64,000 nt of DNA, from NCBI GenBank assembly GCA_964502095.1, contig CAZCUF010000002.1:186001-250000 (forward strand), given 5' to 3'. Position 1 is the stretch's first letter. Every line of letters starts with the position of its first letter. Below, one piece after another: positions 8,360 through 16,415 of the stretch. This DNA is from JACPVF01 sp964502095 (GTDB taxonomy: Bacteria > Chloroflexota > Anaerolineae > Anaerolineales > Villigracilaceae). The translations under genes and the position numbers were made by a program. The notes beneath the pieces were generated by a model, which saw only the letters and a list, made by a program, of their open reading frames with translations, searched no databases and was not told the origin of the DNA.

Positions 8360-10126
8360 ATGAACTCGCCTTATCTCGAACTGTTGAAGAATCGCATCAA
8401 CCTGCGTCAGATTCCTTTCAGCGACCGCGGCTCACGTTTATTGGTATTTCGTTCGGACGATCATTTTCAAGTGCGCCTGGCCGAGCGCTGGTATAAAGCC
8501 GATCAAAACCTTTCCGGCTATCGCGAGCGTGGGCCGCTCATTGACGAATGGGGCTTCACGGACGCGGAAGGACGGCCGCTTGCCTTCAATTTGACCACGT
8601 ATCCTCAGCGCATTGACTGCCAGACTGACAGCGGCGTTTTTAGCATGACTTTCGTGGATTCCGAGACGATCCTGGTAGTTTTACCGCGCGGAATTATCGG
8701 CATCAACTTTACCGCCGCCATGGATCAGAAACAGAGCGATCGGCGTGGCGGCGTCCTGCGGCTGACCGGCAACATTCGCCGCAACATCGCCTACACCACC
8801 AACGCGCGCATTCTTCACAATGAGATCGAGGCCGTTGCTCATTCGAGCCGGATTCGCCTTCAGGTGGAATCGGATGGCGCTTCTGTCTTCATGCTCAACA
8901 TCACGCCGCGCCTGGGATTCAACCGTTATCTGCCCGCGCCGGAGAAGGCATTGAACGACTCGGCCAAACGCTGGCACGATTGGTTCGAAGCCGCGCCGCC
9001 GGTCCTGGATGAATATCGGAGCCAGTATTACTATGCCTGGTGGATCATGCGCGCCGGTCTGATCTCCACGCGTTTCTACACCACACGCGAAGCGATGTCG
9101 CCTTCGAAGATTCATTACGTAGGCATCTGGCAGTGGGATTCGTACTTCCATGCTCTTGCTTATCGTTACGTCGAGTCGCATCTCGCGCACGATCAATTGC
9201 GCGTGGTGATCGACCATCAGCGCGCCGACGGCATGATTCCCGATGCCGTGCATGATGAAGGCACGGTCACGCATTTGAACTATCCTGTAGATGCCGATGT
9301 GACCAAGCCGCCCCTGCTGGCCTGGGCCGCGTGGAAGTTGTACGAGCGCGACGGCGACCGCGAATTTCTGGATGAAATCTATGAGCCGATCGTGCGCTGG
9401 AATAACTGGTGGTTCGAGCAGAACGATTTGGATCACAACGGCTTGTGCGAGTATCAGCACCCGTATTCATCGGGCCTCGACGACAGCCCGTTGTGGGACG
9501 ACGGCATGCCGGTCGAATCGCCCGACCTGAACAGTTATCTTTGCCTTCAACAGGAGGCCCTCTCGAAAATTGCCGATGTGCTGGGACTTGAAGACGACGC
9601 CAGGCTGTGGGCGCGCCGCGCAGACGAACAGGCCAGGCGCATGATCGCTAACGGCTGGGATCAGCAAGCCGGATTATTTTGGGCTACGCGGCTTGGCCAA
9701 CGCGTGAACGTTCGGACTCCCTTCAACCTGTTCCCGTTAATCACGGGGCGTATGCCGGCGGATATTGCCGAGCGTCTCGTGGAACACCTCACAGACGAGA
9801 ATTGGTTCTGGACGCGCTACCCGGTTCCGACCGTCGCGCGTAACGACCCGAAATATGATCCCTTGAAGATGTGGCGCGGCCCCACGTGGGTCAATATCAA
9901 TTTTCTGATCATCGAAGGTTTACAGCACAGCGGATATGCCAGCCTGGCGCGCGAACTGCGGCGCCGAACACTGGAAATGATTCAGGGCCAGGATGACATT
10001 TACGAATATTATCACCCTGAAACCGGGCAAAATCCGCCCAACGCGGCCTCCACATTTGGATGGTCGGCTGCGATATTTATCGAGCTCGCCATTCAGGAAT
10101 CCAGGGAGCGCGCCCAACCGCATTAA
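8360..10126 (+). CDS. GH63-like (alpha/alpha)6-barrel glycosidase, possible glucosylglycerate/mannosylglycerate hydrolase
   Basis: 588 residues from the ATG at 8360, 9 nt past the preceding stop, with GGAAGG 12 nt upstream; the frame is open further 5' but that part overlaps the phosphorylase. An N-terminal beta-sandwich (about 1-200) precedes a six-hairpin barrel. IWQWDSYFHA puts an Asp at residue 260 where the catalytic acid of the family lies, and MWRGPTWVNINFLI and STFGWSAAIFIELA are typical late-barrel motifs. The closest functional group I recognise is the GH63 glycosylglycerate hydrolases; amylo-alpha-1,6-glucosidase-like activity is an alternative. Likely co-transcribed with the phosphorylase and GT4 genes. 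Confidence 0.78.
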   Translation: MNSPYLELLKNRINLRQIPFSDRGSRLLVFRSDDHFQVRLAERWYKADQNLSGYRERGPLIDEWGFTDAEGRPLAFNLTTYPQRIDCQTDSGVFSMTFVDSETILVVLPRGIIGINFTAAMDQKQSDRRGGVLRLTGNIRRNIAYTTNARILHNEIEAVAHSSRIRLQVESDGASVFMLNITPRLGFNRYLPAPEKALNDSAKRWHDWFEAAPPVLDEYRSQYYYAWWIMRAGLISTRFYTTREAMSPSKIHYVGIWQWDSYFHALAYRYVESHLAHDQLRVVIDHQRADGMIPDAVHDEGTVTHLNYPVDADVTKPPLLAWAAWKLYERDGDREFLDEIYEPIVRWNNWWFEQNDLDHNGLCEYQHPYSSGLDDSPLWDDGMPVESPDLNSYLCLQQEALSKIADVLGLEDDARLWARRADEQARRMIANGWDQQAGLFWATRLGQRVNVRTPFNLFPLITGRMPADIAERLVEHLTDENWFWTRYPVPTVARNDPKYDPLKMWRGPTWVNINFLIIEGLQHSGYASLARELRRRTLEMIQGQDDIYEYYHPETGQNPPNAASTFGWSAAIFIELAIQESRERAQPH

Positions 10127-10145
10127 TGGAAAACCGGAGGCCAGT

Positions 10146-11429
10146 ATGACACTCTCGATCTCGTCCGCGTCCAGTCATCGGATTGGCGCGGTCTCCACCC
10201 GCTTCAATGGCACGGACGGCGTTTCGCTGGAGACTCAGAAATGGGCGCAGGCATTCAATCGGTTGAATCACAAGGTATTTTATTTTTCGGGAGAATGCGA
10301 CCAGCCGCAGGCCGTAAGTTATGTGGCGGCCGAGGCGCATTTCAAACATCCCGATATTGCCGAGATCAGCCGGGTGGCTTACAGTGAAAAGCTACGCCCG
10401 CCGGCCATGAGCCGTCGGATTTACGATCTGGCGGAACATCTTAAATCCCAGCTTTATGAGTTCAAGAAAAAATTCGATATTGAAATGCTGTTGGTGGAGA
10501 ACGCGCTTTCGATTCCCATGAACATTCCGCTCGGCATCGCACTGACGGAATTCATCGCCGAAACCGATATTCCAACCATCGCGCATCATCACGATTTCTA
10601 TTGGGAACGCCAGCGATATTTGGTCAACTGTGTGGGAGATTATCTCAGCATGGCGTTTCCGCCGCCCCTGCCGGGCATTCGGCATGTGGTGATCAACTCG
10701 GTTGCGGCCAGTCAGCTTGCATGGCGAAAGGGATTATCGTCCTATTTAATTCCCAACGTAATGGATTTCGAAAACCCTCCGCCGCCTCCGGATGGATACG
10801 CGTCGAATCTGCGCGCTGACCTGAAGATTCCGCCGAGCGATTATTTCTTCCTTCAGCCGACGCGCGTGGTCAGCCGCAAGGGCATCGAGCACGCCATTGA
10901 ATTGGTTAAACGTTTGGGTTTGAAGGTCAGTTTGGTGGTATCGCACGAAGTGGGGGACGAGGGTTACGATTATCAGCGCCATGTGGATGAATTTGCCGAT
11001 ATGCTCCAAATTCCCATCACCTATGTTTCGGGGCAGATCGGCCGCGAGCGCGGCGTCGACGCGGATGGCCGAAAAATCTATTCACTGGGCGATTTGTATC
11101 TTAAAGCCGACCTGGTCACGTATCCCTCCCTGCTGGAGGGTTTCGGCAACGCGTTTCTGGAAGCCGTCTATTATTCGCGCCCGATTCTGGTCAATAATTA
11201 CACCATCTACGCCACCGACATTCGCACCAAGGGCTTTCACGCCATCGAATTCGACGGTTTCATCACAGACCGCGTTGTGGATGAAGTCCGTTCGCTTCTT
11301 GCCCATCCCGAACAGGTTCAACGGATGACGGCCGAGAACTATGCGCTGGCGCAAAAATATTTCTCCTTCGCTGTTTTGGAACGCCAGCTTTATGCCCTTT
11401 TACATTCCTGCTATGGCGATGAAAGTTAA
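10146..11429 (+). CDS. GT4-family glycosyltransferase
   Basis: 427 residues from the ATG at 10146, preceded by GGAGG at 5 nt; this is the only strongly supported start. Two Rossmann-like domains with the GT-B layout are visible: an N-terminal acceptor domain opening with STRFNGTDGVSLE and a C-terminal domain starting PTRVVSRKGIEHAIEL and carrying the ESLLEGFGNA-type nucleotide-sugar site as YPSLLEGFGNAFLEAVYY (about 325-342). A retaining transferase using an NDP-sugar is expected. Its place after two glucoside-degrading enzymes suggests it makes the same or a related glycoside, for instance a glucosylglycerate-type solute. Acceptor and donor are unproven. Confidence 0.83.
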   Translation: MTLSISSASSHRIGAVSTRFNGTDGVSLETQKWAQAFNRLNHKVFYFSGECDQPQAVSYVAAEAHFKHPDIAEISRVAYSEKLRPPAMSRRIYDLAEHLKSQLYEFKKKFDIEMLLVENALSIPMNIPLGIALTEFIAETDIPTIAHHHDFYWERQRYLVNCVGDYLSMAFPPPLPGIRHVVINSVAASQLAWRKGLSSYLIPNVMDFENPPPPPDGYASNLRADLKIPPSDYFFLQPTRVVSRKGIEHAIELVKRLGLKVSLVVSHEVGDEGYDYQRHVDEFADMLQIPITYVSGQIGRERGVDADGRKIYSLGDLYLKADLVTYPSLLEGFGNAFLEAVYYSRPILVNNYTIYATDIRTKGFHAIEFDGFITDRVVDEVRSLLAHPEQVQRMTAENYALAQKYFSFAVLERQLYALLHSCYGDES

Positions 11430-11433
11430 TCGA

Positions 11434-11463
11434 ATGATGGCGGGAGCACACTCCCGCCATCAT
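11434..11463. terminator. Palindromic hairpin between convergent genes
   Basis: Perfect 13-bp stem (ATGATGGCGGGAG and complement) with a CACA loop, just past the GT4 stop and before the convergent LLM gene end. It lacks a T tract on either side, so it may end both transcripts weakly or act by other means. Confidence 0.6.
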
Positions 11464-11492
11464 GATCAATTCTGCCGATTTAAGAGACGAAC

Positions 11493-12488
11493 TTAACCCT
11501 GCGCGAAGGTGTCGATCAGCAATTTGAAATTGCCGCCCACCGGATACAGAATAGGGCAGGTACAGCCGCGCTTTCTGTATTCTGCAACTTTGGCGTGCGC
11601 TTCGTCCGGCGTACCGGAGGCAGTGATGCGGTCCACCAACTCGTCCGGGACGAGGTGCTTGGCCTTGTTGATCTGTTCCTTGGTGGCCGGCCAGCCGAGA
11701 ATTGATTGGATCTGCTGAATCACATCCTGCGAAACCCCCGAAGCCTTTGCGATATGCGGTTGCTGTGCCAGATATTGACAGAGCAGTTCCTTGCTGTATT
11801 CGATGGCCTGATCGTGATCGGGGTCCACTGAGCAGACGATTAACTGCGGGCGGTCGAAGTTTTCGAGTTTGCGCCCCGATTTCTTCAAACCCTTTTCCAG
11901 CAATTCCATGGCCTTATCGTTATATTCCGGCGGAACGCAGTAATTCAGCACCGCGCCGTCCGCGATTTCCCCGGTTAACTCCATCATCTGGTCTCCGGTT
12001 GCGCCGATCATGATCGGAACGTGACGCGGTTCGCGCCGTCCGTGAACGACATCCAGTTCGATACCGTCCACGTGATGGAATTCGCCGTGAAATGTGACGC
12101 GTTCCATGTTGAGCAGGCGGCGCATGACCTCCACTGTTTCCCGCATGGCCAGGGTCGCTTTATGGCGTTTGATGCCGACGTTGCTGGCCAGCGGATCCCA
12201 CCACGCGCCGATTCCGCAAATGATTCGATTGGGCGCCAGATCGTCGAGCGTCAGGAAGGTGGCCGCCAAAAGCCCGATATTGCGCGTCCAGTTGTTGATC
12301 ACGCCTGAGCCGACTTTGATGCGCTTCGTCACAGCCGCATAGGCCGCCATGGGGACAATGGCGTCGCGCACCAGCCGCGATTCGGCCTGCCAGACCGCTT
12401 CGAAGCCGTGATCTTCCGCGTATTTGGCATAATCCAATCCGTCTCGCAGATCGTGCGAATCCTGTAGATATAGTGCTACTCTTTCCAC
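11493..12488 (-). CDS. LLM-class F420-dependent oxidoreductase
   Basis: 331 residues of the luciferase-like monooxygenase fold, a TIM barrel used by flavin or F420 enzymes such as methylenetetrahydromethanopterin reductase (Mer). Seen: the N-terminal barrel strand, YAEDHGFEAVWQAES, SGVINNWTRNIGLLAA and VPIMIGATGDQMMELTGEIADG. Start is GTG at 12488 with GAGGAG 8 nt upstream. It is the last gene of the F420 biosynthetic run, 74 bp after cofC, so use of F420 rather than FMN is likely from context. The reduced or oxidised substrate is unknown. Confidence 0.85.
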   Translation of the reverse strand: MERVALYLQDSHDLRDGLDYAKYAEDHGFEAVWQAESRLVRDAIVPMAAYAAVTKRIKVGSGVINNWTRNIGLLAATFLTLDDLAPNRIICGIGAWWDPLASNVGIKRHKATLAMRETVEVMRRLLNMERVTFHGEFHHVDGIELDVVHGRREPRHVPIMIGATGDQMMELTGEIADGAVLNYCVPPEYNDKAMELLEKGLKKSGRKLENFDRPQLIVCSVDPDHDQAIEYSKELLCQYLAQQPHIAKASGVSQDVIQQIQSILGWPATKEQINKAKHLVPDELVDRITASGTPDEAHAKVAEYRKRGCTCPILYPVGGNFKLLIDTFAQG

Positions 12489-12562
12489 AATGTATTCTCC
12501 TCAGCTTGGTTTATGAATGTTGGCGTGCGCTGATTGTGAGCGCATTATACCCGCAACTTCTT

Positions 12563-13177
12563 TCACGATTTGACTTGCGCTTCCTGCATTTTCTGAATCA
12601 ATTCCAAATCTTCGGGCAGGTCGAGATCGAGTCCGAGTGACGGCAGGTTGACCACCTCGAGCCGCGCTCCGGCCCGCTCTGCGCGCTCGCAGTGACGCCG
12701 GAATGAGTCCTCCCCGAAGTCGTATTCGATCAGGCCCGCCGGAGACATCAACAGGGCGTTGGTGCCTTTGTGATGCCGGTCGGGCGCGATGACCACTACG
12801 GGCGGATTCGTTGCTTTCGAAACGAGAGCCAGGATGTCGTCGCGCGTGAGAAGCGGCAAATCCGCTGGAAGGACCAGCACGCCGCGCGTCGCATATACGC
12901 TGGCTACGATAGTGGCGCGTTTGAGGGCGGTGTTCAAATGCGGCTCGCCGTCTTCGCGCACTGTGCGCGCGCCGTGATTGCGCGCAATGGTCAGCGCACG
13001 CGGGTCGCGGCTGACGACCAGCACTTGTTCGATTTCTTTTAAATTGGAGAGCGTTTGGAGGGTGTGTTCGAGCAGGGTTTCGTTCAGATGTGCGCGCTCG
13101 TCCTCGGATAGCGTTCCAGAGAGGCGGGACTTTCCGCGCCGCAGTGGTTTGACCGGAACGATTGCCCAAATCGTCAT
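12563..13177 (-). CDS. cofC: CofC, phospholactate/phosphoenolpyruvate guanylyltransferase
   Basis: 204 residues with a nucleotidyltransferase (GT-A-like) fold. VPVKPLRRGKSRL (residues 7-19) is the GTP-binding signature, and LVLPADLPLLTRDDI carries the metal-binding Asp. CofC activates a 3-carbon phosphate (2-phospholactate, phosphoenolpyruvate or 3-phosphoglycerate, depending on lineage) with GTP to form the donor used by CofD. The start overlaps the cofD stop by 4 nt, so the two enzymes of consecutive steps are translationally coupled. Confidence 0.92.
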   Translation of the reverse strand: MTIWAIVPVKPLRRGKSRLSGTLSEDERAHLNETLLEHTLQTLSNLKEIEQVLVVSRDPRALTIARNHGARTVREDGEPHLNTALKRATIVASVYATRGVLVLPADLPLLTRDDILALVSKATNPPVVVIAPDRHHKGTNALLMSPAGLIEYDFGEDSFRRHCERAERAGARLEVVNLPSLGLDLDLPEDLELIQKMQEAQVKS

Positions 13178-14124
13178 TGCTTTAGTGTTCCAATGAAGTG
13201 TAGCACATCTTCGGCGAGCTGTGCGCGATCTGCAATGGTATTCATCAAACTCTTAGTTATTAAAGTTGGGACGGAAATTTGGTTTTTCAAATGTTCGTCC
13301 ACCGTATCCAGCACGAAACCTTTCAAAATATTGCGATAATGATTTGCCACAGCCGCGGCCGAAGGTTCGATGCCCAGTTCGACGTACATTTTCGCGGCCG
13401 GGCCTTTTACCGTTTGACCGCCGATGATCGGCGAAACAGCGACAACTGGTTTTCCCTCACCACTTCGCCCCTCTCCCAGCGGGAGAGGGGTCGGGGTGAG
13501 GGCGAGTATTTTCAGAATTGGATCGATACTCACCCACGGATTGGATGGACATATGACGATCGCGTCTGCGGACTGAACCGCTTCACGCGCGCCGGGAGTT
13601 GGTTCCGCTGTTTCGACTCCGTCGAAGCGAAAGCCTTTGACGCGCGGCTCGCATTTACGATGCACGAAATATTCCTGAAAGGGCAGGTCGCCTTCATTGG
13701 TCTCGACAATCGTCCGCACTGGATCGTCGCTCATCGGCAGGACGGTGTGACGCACGCCCCATGCCTTGCAAAATTCGCGCGTGACCTGCGAGAGAGTCTG
13801 TCCCGCGTTGAGCCGCCGCGTGCGTTCGAGGTGAGTGGCGAGGTCGCTGTCGCCGAGGTTGAACCAATCCGCCGCGCCGAGGCGTTTGAGATTCGCCAGC
13901 GCGTTCCAGGTTTCGTTGATTCGGCCCCAGCCCGTGTCTGGGTTGGCGAGTCCCGCGAGGGTGTAACAGACCGTATCGAGGTCGGGCGAAATATACAGAC
14001 CGAGATGCTCAAAGTCATCGCCGGTGTTGACGATGATGGTGAGATCTTCGGGGGGCAGAATTTGGGCGAGTCCGTGCGCGAGTTTCGCGCCGCCGACTCC
14101 GCCCGCGAGGGCGGCAATTTTCAA
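13174..14124 (-). CDS. cofD: CofD, 2-phospho-L-lactate transferase, with an in-frame palindromic insertion
   Basis: 316 residues. CofD transfers the activated 3-carbon phosphate to the deazaflavin Fo, giving F420-0 or dehydro-F420-0. The N-terminal GGVGGAKLA loop (residues 8-16) and the middle VLPMSDDPVRT and ICPSNPWVSIDPIL motifs identify it. About residues 207-223 (LTPTPLPLGEGRSGEG) come from a GC-rich palindrome at 13454-13502 inserted in frame right after the conserved NPWVSIDPIL segment; the family motif resumes at VVAVSPIIGGQTVKGP. The insertion adds a proline/glycine loop but keeps the frame. The start overlaps the upstream nuclease-like gene by 4 nt. Confidence 0.92.
   Translation of the reverse strand: MKIAALAGGVGGAKLAHGLAQILPPEDLTIIVNTGDDFEHLGLYISPDLDTVCYTLAGLANPDTGWGRINETWNALANLKRLGAADWFNLGDSDLATHLERTRRLNAGQTLSQVTREFCKAWGVRHTVLPMSDDPVRTIVETNEGDLPFQEYFVHRKCEPRVKGFRFDGVETAEPTPGAREAVQSADAIVICPSNPWVSIDPILKILALTPTPLPLGEGRSGEGKPVVAVSPIIGGQTVKGPAAKMYVELGIEPSAAAVANHYRNILKGFVLDTVDEHLKNQISVPTLITKSLMNTIADRAQLAEDVLHFIGTLKQ
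13454..13502. repeat. Palindromic repeat unit inside cofD
   Basis: A nested palindrome: a central perfect 10-bp stem (13468-13477 with 13481-13490, loop AGC) flanked by outer arms CCCTCACC (13454-13461) and GGTGAGGG (13495-13502). It resembles the dispersed CTCTCCC-GGGAGAG palindromes scattered through many bacterial genomes, which give LTPTPLP-GEG peptides when they fall in genes. Only one copy is seen in this window. Confidence 0.75.
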
Positions 14125-14558
14125 CGTTCAAATATCCTTCCATCTTCTTCTACGAAGAAAATTCTTATCCCTAATGAATCAATTGCCCAATCTATATCTT
14201 TCAATAGGTCAACATATCGCTTGTAATACGGCAAAGCAATTCCAAGCGCGCAATCGGGGTATTCTGTTTTTCTACGTATAACCGTTAGAAACGCTTCAGA
14301 TAGCCAGTGTTTAGCCTGCAGAGTCGGCGACGTTGGCTTATGTTGTCCCTGTTTTTTGCCATCTACATATTTGTCAGAAGGCCATCCCTTGACTTCGATT
14401 ATGAAACCTTCACTATCTTTCTTCGCAATAATATCCGCCCCTGTTGATTTTCTTATTGTGTTGGAATAAGTAACATCAAACCCCATCTCTTTTAGGTGGT
14501 CGACAAGTTTATCTTGTATATTTCCTTCCCAAAACCAATCGTCTTGTTTTTTCCACAT
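14121..14558 (-). CDS. PD-(D/E)XK nuclease-like protein of unknown role
   Basis: 145 residues. An N-terminal helix (QDKLVDHLKEMGFDV) leads to the core TGADIIAKK...GFIIEVKGW (about residues 40-60): the Asp and the E-x-K pair are those of the PD-(D/E)XK nuclease fold, as in the Mrr/VSR-like and holiday-resolvase-like groups. It then has SPTLQAKHWLSEAFLT, a Gln-containing helix found in Mrr-type folds. The ATG has GGAGATCTT upstream, and the stop overlaps the cofD start by 4 nt, so it is embedded in the F420 operon. Base content looks slightly more AT-rich than its neighbours, which hints at acquisition. A restriction or repair nuclease is possible; its place here is unexplained. Confidence 0.65.
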   Translation of the reverse strand: MWKKQDDWFWEGNIQDKLVDHLKEMGFDVTYSNTIRKSTGADIIAKKDSEGFIIEVKGWPSDKYVDGKKQGQHKPTSPTLQAKHWLSEAFLTVIRRKTEYPDCALGIALPYYKRYVDLLKDIDWAIDSLGIRIFFVEEDGRIFER

Positions 14559-14566
14559 AAGATCTC

Positions 14567-15187
14567 CTATCTTGGAATGATATTGCTTGCGGGGTTTGAA
14601 ATTTTGGCCTTTGGTTCATCATCCGCATATCCAACAAAATACATCGCCTGCGGATCCCAATTTTCTGGCAACTCCAGCGCTTTGCGCGTCTCTTCTTGCG
14701 CGTAGAGCGGCCAGCAGACCCAGCTTGCGCCGAGTCCCTCGGCGTGCGCGGCGAGGAGCAGATACGTCCCTGCCGCGGCTGTAGATTGAATGGACATGAT
14801 GTGTTCCTCGGGCGTGTCCGCGCGGACGGCGGCGCGGTCGCGGCAAAGCAGGATGATGACAGGCGCTTCTTCCATGCGGCGGAGGGACACGGCGATTCGT
14901 TTTTCGATTTCGGATTCGGATGCGCCTGCGGAGGTCATGTCTGCGCGCAGGGAGGCGGTGAGAGCGAGACTAAGTTTCGAGACGTTATCCGCAGATTGCA
15001 CAGATAACGCAGATTTATTATTTTTTATTACAACAAACCTCCACGGTTGGAGGTTGTGCGCGGAGGGGGCATGCGCGGCAGTGGCGAGAATCTCTTGAAT
15101 AACGGAATCAGGTACGAGGTCCGCTTTGAAGCGGCGAACGGAGCGGCGCGTCCGCAAAAACTCGTGCGACTCAATAGGTGCTGACAT
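14567..15187 (-). CDS. FbiB-C-terminal-like nitroreductase (probable dehydro-F420-0 reductase)
   Basis: 206 residues of the FMN nitroreductase fold: FLRTRRSVRRF at the N-terminus, AHAPSAHNLQPWRFVVI for FMN binding, and GLGASWVCWPLYAQEETRKAL near the C-terminus. In actinobacterial FbiB such a domain is fused behind the CofE-like ligase and reduces the dehydro intermediate made when phosphoenolpyruvate is the precursor. Here it is a separate polypeptide in the same cluster as CofE, CofD and CofC. The start overlaps the PPOX gene by 17 nt. An unrelated nitroreductase role cannot be excluded, but the context is strong. Confidence 0.8.
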   Translation of the reverse strand: MSAPIESHEFLRTRRSVRRFKADLVPDSVIQEILATAAHAPSAHNLQPWRFVVIKNNKSALSVQSADNVSKLSLALTASLRADMTSAGASESEIEKRIAVSLRRMEEAPVIILLCRDRAAVRADTPEEHIMSIQSTAAAGTYLLLAAHAEGLGASWVCWPLYAQEETRKALELPENWDPQAMYFVGYADDEPKAKISNPASNIIPR

Positions 15188-15563
15188 GGGTCGGCTGGAT
15201 AGTGAAGATCACGCGCGTCTGCCCGGGCTTGAACGTCCACGCTTCGTCGTCATAGCGCAGGGAAAGTTTGTTGATGTGTTCATCGCCGCCCTGCGTGGTG
15301 TGACTGATCGCCACGCCGCGAATCTGAATGAAGCGCATCGGATCGCGCGGGTCCGGAATCAGCATGGCGACTCGCGGGCGCGCTTGCATGTTGCGGTCTT
15401 TGAGGCGTCCCTCGGCGGTGTTGATCAAAATATTTTCGCCGTCGGTGTCGAACCAGACCGTGGTTAATTGCGGCGAGCCATCCGGCATTAACGTTGCAAG
15501 ATGCAGATAGGCTTTGGTTTCAGGGTCGAGCAAATCCTGATATTCGGATGGAATCGATTTCAT
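15171..15563 (-). CDS. PPOX-class F420-dependent oxidoreductase
   Basis: 130 residues of the pyridoxamine-phosphate-oxidase-like split barrel: YLHLATLMPDGSPQLTTVWFDTDGE, ILINTAEGRLKDRNMQ and RVAMLIPDPRD, the pattern of the flavin/deazaflavin-dependent oxidoreductase group. Such enzymes use reduced F420 to reduce quinones, biliverdin or similar substrates. Placement between cofE and the FbiB-like nitroreductase favours F420 over FMN. Substrate unknown. The 17-nt overlap with the downstream gene implies shared translation. Confidence 0.85.
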   Translation of the reverse strand: MKSIPSEYQDLLDPETKAYLHLATLMPDGSPQLTTVWFDTDGENILINTAEGRLKDRNMQARPRVAMLIPDPRDPMRFIQIRGVAISHTTQGGDEHINKLSLRYDDEAWTFKPGQTRVIFTIQPTHVSTY

Positions 15564-15623
15564 TGAAAATCCTTTTTGTTTTCTGCCGATGAGGCATATT
15601 TTATTTTTCGGCCTGCGAATCGG

Positions 15624-16391
15624 TCAACGGAACATGTCCTGTTCTTTGGGGCGCAGAAGTTCTGTGAGAGAACTCTCGCGCAGGGGATACGGAAAGCCGC
15701 GCGCATGGACGACCGGCGTGCCTTCGGCGGCCTGTCCCATGACGAGCGAGGCGGCCGCGGCCAATTCATCCGCCGCGCCGACCTGCGTAATGCGCAATGT
15801 GTATCCGAAGAGATCGTCCTGCCCGCGCAGGTCGGCCAGCCCCGGCAGGCCGCTCAAACCGATTGCAACGCCCACGGTCCCGTTGCGCCAGGCGCGGCCG
15901 TGCGAATCGATAATCAGAACGCCGAGGCGCACGCCCGTGCCCGATTCCAATTCGGCGCGTATTTGCGCCGCTGAACGGTCGGGGTTTTCGGGAAGCAATA
16001 AGACGAACTCTTCGTTTGTCTCTCCGCTTCCGGCCACGTTGGAATGGTCTATGCCGGCGTTGGCGCATACAAAACCGAGTTTGTGTTCGACGATGACCGC
16101 GCCAACGCGTGCGCGCAGGACCGCGCGGCTTTCGCGCAGAATCAACTCCGCCACGCGCGCGTCTTTTTCGGTTTGCGCCGCCAGTTTTATCGCTTCAGCG
16201 GAGGGCGTAACGGTTGCCAGGTTCACCATGCGCCCTTCGGCTTTGCTGACGATCTTTTGCGCCAGAACGAGAATGTCGCCGTCGGCAAGTGTCAGTTTCG
16301 AGGCGCGAAGCGCGGTGAGAATAATATCCGCCAGGTTGTCGCCGTGGCGGATGAGGGGGATATTTTTGAGAGGAGTGAGGGTGAGGGTCAT
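15624..16391 (-). CDS. cofE: CofE, coenzyme F420-0:L-glutamate ligase
   Basis: 255 residues. CofE adds the gamma-linked glutamates to F420-0 using GTP. Family motifs are clear: GDILVLAQKIVSKAEGR (about 38-54), ESRAVLRARVGAVIVEHKLGFVCANAGID with the conserved Asn-Ala-Gly-Ile-Asp, and VLIIDSHGRAWRNGTVGVAIG late in the protein. The length is that of stand-alone CofE; the FbiB C-terminal partner domain is encoded separately downstream. It is 60 bp upstream of the PPOX gene and 11 bp after the four-helix-bundle gene. Confidence 0.93.
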   Translation of the reverse strand: MTLTLTPLKNIPLIRHGDNLADIILTALRASKLTLADGDILVLAQKIVSKAEGRMVNLATVTPSAEAIKLAAQTEKDARVAELILRESRAVLRARVGAVIVEHKLGFVCANAGIDHSNVAGSGETNEEFVLLLPENPDRSAAQIRAELESGTGVRLGVLIIDSHGRAWRNGTVGVAIGLSGLPGLADLRGQDDLFGYTLRITQVGAADELAAAASLVMGQAAEGTPVVHARGFPYPLRESSLTELLRPKEQDMFR

Positions 16392-16398
16392 AAAGAAG

Positions 16399-16415
16399 GT
16401 TATCAGTTATCAGTG
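16399..16415. repeat. Short repeat at the 3' end of the four-helix-bundle gene
   Basis: GTTATCAGTTATCAGTG contains TTATCAG twice in tandem. In the gene's orientation it covers the last codons and stop. It resembles in wording the ACTGATC/ACTAATC repeats on the gene's other side. Confidence 0.45.

Noticed and set aside
8681..9460. 259-codon open frame on the minus strand inside the GH63-like gene
   Set aside because: It lies fully within a gene with clear family motifs and has none of its own.
13279..14226. Long open frame on the plus strand opposite cofD
   Set aside because: Its translation has no family motif and is the reverse frame of a well-supported CofD; the high GC of third codon positions keeps it open.
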